Source: Streptococcus loxodontisalivarius
Lineage (GTDB): Bacteria > Bacillota > Bacilli > Lactobacillales > Streptococcaceae
DNA length: 52,589 bases
Direction: 5' to 3'
Assembly: GCF_016908645.1 (NCBI RefSeq)
Contig: NZ_JAFBEH010000012.1
Coordinates: forward strand, 1-52,589
Position 1 is the stretch's first letter; each line of letters begins with the position of its first letter. The notes below the pieces were generated by a model. That model saw only the letters and a list, made by a program, of their open reading frames with translations, ran no database searches and was not told the DNA's origin. Both the position numbers and the translations under genes were made by a program. Positions 46,801 through 52,589 of this stretch are shown in pieces.

Positions 46801-49800
46801 GCTGAAGCAACAACGGCAACAGTTGGTACAGTCAATGCAGACGGAACACTTGCTTCTAACGCTGGTTCATTCACTTACGGAACAGATGCAGCTTCAGGTG
46901 AAGTGACAGAAGGCACTAAGTCAGTTACTTACGTCTACAAAGAAGTCGTCAAGACTGGCAACGTCGTAGCACGCTATGTCATCGAAGGTACAGAAACCGA
47001 AATCGCAGATGATAAAGCAGTCAAGACAGATGCTCCAGTAGACGAAGCGTATTCTGATGAGGCTCCTGCTGAGATTACTGGCAAAGATGGTAAGGTTTAT
47101 GTTCTCTCAACAACAGCACCAGTTCGTCAGAACGAAGGCGATGCACCTGCATCAGGAACTGTTACCGAGGCAGATCAAACAATCACTTACCAATACGTTC
47201 TGAAGACAACGGAAGAAGAGACAACAACAACTACTAGCGGTAACGTTATTGTTCACTATGTCACAGAAGATGGTGAAACTCTTCAAGATGATGTCGAAGA
47301 TACTCCAGAGACCGTTGTTTCAACAACCGTTACTAAGACAGTTGTCGATTCAGACGGTGATACAGTTGGTACTCCAACAACAACCACAACAGAATCAGGT
47401 ACCACTTACGATACAACGGATAATAAGCCAACAACTATTACAAAAGATAGTAAGACTTATGAACTCGTTCCAACTAAGACCGTTGGAAATGAGACAGGTA
47501 CTGTTGTCGAAGGTACGACGGAAGTGACTTACGTCTACAAGCTTAAAGAAGAAGCCAAAGGTTCTGTTGTCGTCAACTACGTTGATACAGAAGGTAATGT
47601 CATCGGTACTGAGTACAAAGACACAACTGACGCAGCGGTAGGAACAGCCTACAACACTGCTGAATCCGCTGGCGATGTTGACTCAACTGCAACAGTAGAA
47701 CGTCCAGCAACCATTACTAAAGACGGTAAAACATACGAGTTGGTCGCTGAAGCAACAACGGCAACAGTTGGTACTGTCAATGCAGACGGAACACTTGCGG
47801 CTAACGCTGGTTCATTCACTTACGGAACAGACGCAGCTTCAGGAGAAGTGACCGAAGGCACTAAGTCAGTTACTTACGTCTACAAAGAAGTTGTCAAGAC
47901 TGGTAATGTTACAGCTCGTTATGTTATCGAAGGAACTGAGACAGAAATCGCAGATGACAAATCAGTTAAGACCGATGCTCCGGTGGACGAAGCCTATTCT
48001 GATCGAGCACCCGCTACGATTGTAAAAGACGGCAAAACTTATGAATTTGTTAGTGTGCGTACAAACGAAGGCGATGCGCCAGCTAATGGTACAGTAACCG
48101 AAGGAACTCAAACAATCACATATGAATATATTGAGATTCCAAAAGGTCGAGTTATTGTTGATTATGTTATCGAAGGAACAGATACACAACTCAAGGATAC
48201 CTATGAAGATACAGCAGAAACTTATATTCGAGATAGCGAAGGTAATCCAATTACCTACGATACTGCTGAGAATACAACTGAAAAGCCAAGTTTCATTGAG
48301 AAAGACGGTGTTCAATATGAACTTGTTTCAGTAAAATCGGGATCTGATTCCGAATCGGGTGATCTTCGAGAAGGTACATTACATGTAACGTATGAGTACC
48401 GTAAAGTTGAGACTCCTCAAGGTAACGTTGTGGTCAACTACGTCGACGAGTCAGGGAATGTCATTAAAGATCCAGTTGTCGATACACCGACATCAGACGT
48501 TGATACGCCGTACGACACAACAGACAATAAGCCTACAACTATTGAGTTCAATGGTAAAACATACGAACTCGTTCCGACTAAGACCGTTGGAAACGAGACA
48601 GGTACTGTTGTTGAGGGTACAACTGAAGTGACTTATGTCTACAAAGAAGTTGTCAAGACAGGAAACGTCGTAGCACGCTACGTTATCGAAGGCACAGAAA
48701 CTGAAATTGCAGATGGCAAGTCAGTTAAGACGGATGCCCTAGTTGATGAAGCATATAGCGATGAAGCACCAGCTGAAATCACCAAAGACGGAGTGACCTA
48801 CGAACTTGTCCGCACTCGTGCCAACGAAGGTGATGCTCCAGCAGATGGAACAGTGACAGAAGCGACACAGACAATCACTTACGAGTACAAAGTTAAAGAA
48901 ACTCCTGCAACTCCTCAAGGTAACGTAGTAGTCAACTACGTCGATGAGTCAGGCAACGTCATCAAAGATCCAGTCGTAGACACACCAACATCAGATGTGG
49001 ACACACCATACGACACAACAGACAACAAACCAACAACCATCGAGTTCAATGGCAAGACTTATGAGTTAGTTCCAACTAAGACTGTTGGAAACGAAACTGG
49101 AACTGTAGTTGAGGGTACGACCGAAGTAACTTATGTCTACAAAGAAGTCGTCAAGACTGGCAACGTAGTAGCTCGCTACGTCATCGAAGGAACAGAAACT
49201 GAAATCGCAGATGATAAATCTGTTAAGACTGACGCTCCAGTGGACGAAGCTTATTCTGATGAAGCACCAACTGAAATCACAAAAGACGGCGTTACTTACG
49301 AACTTGTAGGAACTCGTACAAACGACGGTGATGCCCCAGCTGATGGCACAGTGACTGAAGCGACACAGACGATCACTTACGAGTACAAGGTCAAAGAAAC
49401 GCCAGCTACACCAACTGGTAATGTCGTAGTCAACTACGTAGACGAGTCAGGCAATGTCATCAAAGACCCAGTCGTAGACACCCCAACTTCAGACGTTGAT
49501 ACGCCATATGACACAACAGATAACAAGCCAACGACTATTGAGTTCAATGGCAAAACATATGAACTCGTTCCAACTAAGACCGTTGGAAACGAAACTGGAA
49601 CTGTAGTCGAAGGAACAACTGAAGTTACTTATGTCTACAAAGAAGTAGTCAAGACTGGCAACGTAGTAGCTCGCTACGTCATCGAAGGAACAGAAACTGA
49701 AATCTCAGATGATAAATCTGTTAAGACTGACGCTCCAGTGGACGAAGCTTATTCTGATGAAGCGCCAGCTGAAATCACAAAAGATGGTGTTACTTATGAA

Positions 49801-52589
49801 CTCGTCCGTACACGTGCCAACGAAGGTGAAGCGCCAGCTGATGGTACAGTGACTGAAGCGACGCAGACAATCACTTACGAGTACAAGGTCAAAGAAACAC
49901 CAGCAACACCAACAGGGAACGTCGTAGTCAACTACGTCGACGAGTCGGGGAATGTCATTAAAGATCCAGTTGTCGATACACCGACATCAGACGTTGATAC
50001 GCCGTACGACACAACCGACAATAAGCCTACAACTATTGAGTTCAATGGTAAAATATACGAACTCGTTCCAACTAAGACCGTTGGAAACGAAAATGGAACT
50101 GTTGTCGAAGGTACGACAGAAGTGACTTATGTCTACAAAGAAGTCATTAAGACTGGTAATGTAGTGGCTCGCTACGTCATCGAAGGAACAGAAACTGAAA
50201 TTGCAGATGACAAGTCAGTTAAGACCGATGCTCCAGTGGACGAAGCATATTCTGATGAAGCACCAGCTGAAATTACTAAAGACGGCGTGACATATGAACT
50301 CGTCCGCACCCGTGCCGACGAAGGCGATGCGCCAGCAGATGGCACAGTGACAAAATCGACACAGACGATCACCTACGAGTACAAGATCAAGGAAACGCCT
50401 GAGACTCCTCAAGGTAACGTCGTAGTCAACTACGTCGACGAGTCAGGCAATGTCATCAAGGATCCAGTTGTCGATACACCGTACGACACAACAGATAATA
50501 AACCAACCACCATCGAGTTTAACGGTAAAACCTACGAACTCGTTCCAACTAAGACCGTTGGAAATGAGACAGGTACTGTTGTCGAAGGTACGACAGAAGT
50601 TACTTATGTCTACCGTGAGGTTGTAACGCCAACACCAGTTACGCCTCAAGGAAATGTCGTGGTTAACTACGTCGACGAGTCAGGTAATGTCATCAAAGAT
50701 CCAGTTGTTGACACACCAACATCAGACGTTGACACACCATATGACACAACAGATAATAAACCAACAACGATTGAGTTCAATGGTAAGACTTATGAACTTG
50801 TTCCAACTAAGACCGTTGGAAGCGAAACTGGTACTGTTGTTGAGGGTACAACAGAAGTAACTTATGTTTACCGTGAGGTTGTAACGCCAACACCAGTTAC
50901 GCCTCAAGGAAATGTCGTGGTTAACTACGTCGACGAATCAGGAAATGTCATTAAAGACCCAGTCGTCGACACACCAACGTCAGACGTCGATACCCCATAT
51001 GACACAACAGATAACAAGCCAACAATCATCGACTTCAATGGTAAGACCTACGAACTCGTTCCAAATAAGACCGTTGGAAACGAGACAGGTACTGTAGTCG
51101 AGGGTACGACTGAAGTGACTTATGTCTACAAAGAAGTAGTCAAGACTGGCAACGTCGTAGCTCGCTATGTCATCGAAGGTACAGAAACAGAAATCGCAGA
51201 TGACAAAGCGGTTAAGACAGATGCTCCAGTGGACGAAGCATATTCTGACCAAGCGCCAGCTGAAATTACTAAAGATGGTGTAACCTATGAACTTGTCCGC
51301 ACCCGTGCCGACGAAGGCGATGCGGCAGCTGACGGTACAGTGACTGAAGCGACACAGACAATCACTTACGAGTACAAGGTCAAGGAAACGCCAGCTACAC
51401 CAACTGGCAACGTTGTAGCTCGCTATGTCATTGAAGGAACAGAAACAGAAATCGCAGATGACAAAGCGGTTAAGACAGACGCTCCAGTGGACGAAGCATA
51501 TAGTGATGAAGCGCCAGCTGAAATTACTAAAGATGGTGTAACCTATGAACTTGTCCGCACCCGTGCCAACGAAGGTGATGCGGCAGCTGACGGTACAGTG
51601 ACTGAAGCGACACAGACGATCACTTACGAGTACAAGGTCAAAGAAACGCCGACTACACTAACTGGCAACGTAGTAGCTCGTTACGTCATCGAAGGAACAG
51701 AAACCGAAATCGCAGATGACAAGTCAGTTAAGACAGATGCCCCAGTGGACGAAGCTTATTCTGATGAAGCGCCAGCTGAGATCACTAAAGACGGCGTGAC
51801 CTACGAACTTGTCCGCACTCGTGCCAACGAAGGTGATGCGCCAGCTGATGGAACAGTGACCGAAGCTACGCAGACGATCACTTACGAGTACAAAGTCAAG
51901 GAAACACCGGTTACTCCAACAGGCAACGTAGTAGTCAACTACGTAGACGAGTCAGGCAATGTCATCAAAGATCCAGTTGTCGACACGCCAACTTCAGACG
52001 TTGACACACCATACGACACAACAGATAATAAACCAACCACTATCGAGTTCAACGGTAAAACATATGAACTCGTTCCAACTAAGACCGTTGGAAATGAGAC
52101 AGGTACTGTTGTTGAAGGTACGACTGAAGTTACTTATGTCTACAAAGAAGTAGTCAAGACTGGCAACGTCGTAGCTCGCTATGTCATCGAAGGTACAGAA
52201 ACCGAAATCGCAGATGACAAATCTGTTAAGACTGACGCTCCAGTTGATGAAGCATACAGCGATGAGGCTCCAGCTGAAATCACAAAAGATGGTGTTACTT
52301 ATGAACTTGTCCGCACTCGTGCCAACGAAGGCGATGCGCCAGCAGATGGTACCGTAACTGAAGCCACACAGACAATCACTTACGAGTACAAAGTTAAGGA
52401 AACTCCAGCTACACCAACTGGCAACGTAGTAGCTCGCTACGTCATCGAAGGAACAGAAACGGAAATCGCAGATGACAAGTCAGTTAAGACAGATGCTCCA
52501 GTTGATGAAGCATACAGCGATGAGGCTCCAGCTGAAATCACAAAAGATGGTGTTACTTATGAACTTGTCCGCACTCGTGCCAACGAAGG
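43852..52589 (+). CDS. Giant YSIRK-type cell-wall adhesin with MucBP-like repeats (3' end outside window)
   Basis: The frame is open from ATG 43852 to the window end, over 2,900 codons. GAGGAG is eight bases upstream. A YSIRK-like signal (FSIRKFSVGVGSVVIG, 13-28; cleavage near Ala39) leads to an Ala/Thr/Ser-rich stretch to about 142, then a non-repeated domain to about 472 that I do not recognise. From residue 473 (45268) at least 27 repeat units follow, each starting G-[NS]-V-[VIT]-x-x-Y-V and ending TYVYK or TYEYK, the MucBP-like pattern. An LPxTG anchor should lie beyond the window. Confidence 0.9.
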   Translation, partial: MFNKHNFEKELKFSIRKFSVGVGSVVIGALLFLSPQALADEVSATTSEAVVTATVADSSQSTSAASELTATTVASQESALSLASSNVADASTDTTVQASEAPQAAEEATVAASATASQEVSDSAETPVAAVAATTSAATSDTRSYATSGTWELTDAFPSSVQNQNVAADFQGEAYQSAQTTVTRDDNTTITVTATIAPADGVQAGVGLLTNGANQSSYRATSDMFVGTPNPSTLPALGVYTQSAPLEDDENVIDKMNYSGKKAISILTLTFSQEVTDPIIDLSGIGGNGRITFNDYIYNTSTMRYDAVPLYARGSFNSTYFELLSSDVTLEKASEGVNLTVTSNSIDVTDKNTYFRSVVDPTDDDFYDTSDRTPDVSPAGTGSIRLKGTFTQVQFKLYHQSTPFTAFSQEEYNTGSDYFKTDVAVRDTLITPDATNGANKHYYTIIDEDLADNNEFSNDDLLRLSVRLENPRGSVIVNYVDTEGNIIGTEYKDTTDAAVGTAYNTAESAGDVDSTATVERPATITKDGKTYELVAEATTATVGTINADGTLAANAGSFTYGTDAASGEVTEGTKSVTYVYKLKEEAKGSVIVNYVDTEGNIIGTEYKDTTDAAVGTAYNTAESAGDVDSTATVERPATITKDGKTYELVAEATTATVGTVNADGTLASNAGSFTYGTDAASGEVTEGTKSVTYVYKEVVKTGNVTARYVIEGTETEIADDKAVKTDAPVDEAYSDEAPAEITGKDGKVYVLSTTAPVRQNEGDAPASGTVTEADQTITYQYVLKTTETETVTTKEGNVVVHYVTEDGTTLQADVEDTPATIVEVTTTKTTVDSDGETVGTPTVTTEVTEVPYDTTDNKPAEITVDGKTYVLVGTAVETSDGATQLIDGKVVTAETTSEEQGTVVEGTTEVTYVYKLKEEAKGSVIVNYVDTEGNVIGTEYKDTTDAAVGTAYNTAESAGDVDSTATVERPATITKDGKTYELVAEATTATVGTVNADGTLASNAGSFTYGTDAASGEVTEGTKSVTYVYKEVVKTGNVVARYVIEGTETEIADDKAVKTDAPVDEAYSDEAPAEITGKDGKVYVLSTTAPVRQNEGDAPASGTVTEADQTITYQYVLKTTEEETTTTTSGNVIVHYVTEDGETLQDDVEDTPETVVSTTVTKTVVDSDGDTVGTPTTTTTESGTTYDTTDNKPTTITKDSKTYELVPTKTVGNETGTVVEGTTEVTYVYKLKEEAKGSVVVNYVDTEGNVIGTEYKDTTDAAVGTAYNTAESAGDVDSTATVERPATITKDGKTYELVAEATTATVGTVNADGTLAANAGSFTYGTDAASGEVTEGTKSVTYVYKEVVKTGNVTARYVIEGTETEIADDKSVKTDAPVDEAYSDRAPATIVKDGKTYEFVSVRTNEGDAPANGTVTEGTQTITYEYIEIPKGRVIVDYVIEGTDTQLKDTYEDTAETYIRDSEGNPITYDTAENTTEKPSFIEKDGVQYELVSVKSGSDSESGDLREGTLHVTYEYRKVETPQGNVVVNYVDESGNVIKDPVVDTPTSDVDTPYDTTDNKPTTIEFNGKTYELVPTKTVGNETGTVVEGTTEVTYVYKEVVKTGNVVARYVIEGTETEIADGKSVKTDALVDEAYSDEAPAEITKDGVTYELVRTRANEGDAPADGTVTEATQTITYEYKVKETPATPQGNVVVNYVDESGNVIKDPVVDTPTSDVDTPYDTTDNKPTTIEFNGKTYELVPTKTVGNETGTVVEGTTEVTYVYKEVVKTGNVVARYVIEGTETEIADDKSVKTDAPVDEAYSDEAPTEITKDGVTYELVGTRTNDGDAPADGTVTEATQTITYEYKVKETPATPTGNVVVNYVDESGNVIKDPVVDTPTSDVDTPYDTTDNKPTTIEFNGKTYELVPTKTVGNETGTVVEGTTEVTYVYKEVVKTGNVVARYVIEGTETEISDDKSVKTDAPVDEAYSDEAPAEITKDGVTYELVRTRANEGEAPADGTVTEATQTITYEYKVKETPATPTGNVVVNYVDESGNVIKDPVVDTPTSDVDTPYDTTDNKPTTIEFNGKIYELVPTKTVGNENGTVVEGTTEVTYVYKEVIKTGNVVARYVIEGTETEIADDKSVKTDAPVDEAYSDEAPAEITKDGVTYELVRTRADEGDAPADGTVTKSTQTITYEYKIKETPETPQGNVVVNYVDESGNVIKDPVVDTPYDTTDNKPTTIEFNGKTYELVPTKTVGNETGTVVEGTTEVTYVYREVVTPTPVTPQGNVVVNYVDESGNVIKDPVVDTPTSDVDTPYDTTDNKPTTIEFNGKTYELVPTKTVGSETGTVVEGTTEVTYVYREVVTPTPVTPQGNVVVNYVDESGNVIKDPVVDTPTSDVDTPYDTTDNKPTIIDFNGKTYELVPNKTVGNETGTVVEGTTEVTYVYKEVVKTGNVVARYVIEGTETEIADDKAVKTDAPVDEAYSDQAPAEITKDGVTYELVRTRADEGDAAADGTVTEATQTITYEYKVKETPATPTGNVVARYVIEGTETEIADDKAVKTDAPVDEAYSDEAPAEITKDGVTYELVRTRANEGDAAADGTVTEATQTITYEYKVKETPTTLTGNVVARYVIEGTETEIADDKSVKTDAPVDEAYSDEAPAEITKDGVTYELVRTRANEGDAPADGTVTEATQTITYEYKVKETPVTPTGNVVVNYVDESGNVIKDPVVDTPTSDVDTPYDTTDNKPTTIEFNGKTYELVPTKTVGNETGTVVEGTTEVTYVYKEVVKTGNVVARYVIEGTETEIADDKSVKTDAPVDEAYSDEAPAEITKDGVTYELVRTRANEGDAPADGTVTEATQTITYEYKVKETPATPTGNVVARYVIEGTETEIADDKSVKTDAPVDEAYSDEAPAEITKDGVTYELVRTRANE
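45268..48420 (+). repeat. Adhesin repeat block 1: A, B, C and D types
   Basis: Unit order and starts: A 45268, A 45613, B 45955, C 46237, A 46615, B 46957, C 47239, A 47560, B 47902, D 48145. A units (about 342 bases) start GSVIVNYVDTEGN. B units (about 280, the third 243) start GNVTARYVIEGTE. C units start GNVVVHYVTEDG. A-B-C recurs as a higher-order repeat, and A copies are nearly identical in DNA. Confidence 0.85.
48421..52589 (+). repeat. Adhesin repeat block 2: alternating E (240 base) and F (258 base) units
   Basis: E units start GNVVVNYVDESGN; F units start GNVVARYVIEGTE. Starts: E48421 F48661 E48919 F49159 E49417 F49657 E49915 F50155 E50413 E50650 E50908 F51148 F51406 F51664 E51922 F52162 F52420 (cut by the window end). 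The alternation breaks into EEE (50413-51147) and FFF (51148-51921). The E at 50413 lacks a short piece; E units at 50413 and 50650 end with a TPTPVTPQ linker. Confidence 0.88.

Noticed and set aside
46055..52153. Many open frames in other phases within the adhesin gene
   Set aside because: They repeat with the adhesin units, have no SD, and are by-products of biased Thr/Glu/Val codons.
43852..52589. CRISPR array in the repeat-rich end
   Set aside because: Repeats are 240-380 bases, coding and in frame, with no short repeats and unique spacers.

Overview
The window is a low-GC Firmicute chromosome, almost certainly Streptococcus. The evidence is a Gram-positive PolC, a CIRCE-controlled groESL, a purine operon with a lactococcal-type PurBox, a YSIRK-type surface adhesin, streptococcal PDH, Def and DUF1697 proteins, and a close zoocin A homologue. 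I cannot fix the species from sequence alone. No tRNA, rRNA, CRISPR array or intact insertion sequence was seen.

Layout. 1-5987 is the 3' part of a type I restriction-modification locus: a truncated, repeat-interrupted hsdS, a PrrC-type anticodon nuclease gene, then hsdR, in the order of the E. coli prr locus. 6114-10821 holds a DUF1697 gene, groES-groEL, repeat-rich intergenic DNA and a secreted zoocin A-like endopeptidase. 11014-17132 is purD-purE-purK-[AT-rich accessory gene and racemase fragment]-purB. polC (17852-22249) follows a 0.7 kb stretch of hairpin repeats. 22416-24126 carries a zinc-ribbon/TM2 protein, a MarR regulator and a flavin reductase. 24376-30264 is a pyruvate dehydrogenase cluster (pdhA-B-C-D). 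30517-34302 is a ferric-siderophore-type ABC importer behind a Fur-like box. Next come lplA, def (reverse), a small membrane protein and Crp/Fnr regulator (reverse), an MFS transporter and rpsO. Tandem terminator repeats follow, then a membrane protein with a MacAB-type efflux operon. The start of a giant MucBP-like repeat adhesin, still open at the last base, closes the window.

How genes fit together. LplA can lipoylate the lipoyl domains present on both PdhC and PdhD. PurD/E/K/B are steps of IMP/AMP synthesis. PrrC is expected to guard the restriction system.

Most unusual signal. At least seven genes (groEL, purE, pdhB, pdhC, pdhD, lplA, def) have a good Shine-Dalgarno sequence that is separated from the start codon by an RNA hairpin or a larger branched fold. 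The larger versions share a GAAC start, a variable but complementary closing stem and a single-stranded tail resembling TTTGTATCATAATT just before ATG. Related units are stacked in tandem upstream of polC and pdhC. The closing stems differ in sequence but stay complementary, which argues for a conserved RNA structure. I do not recognise this as a described element.
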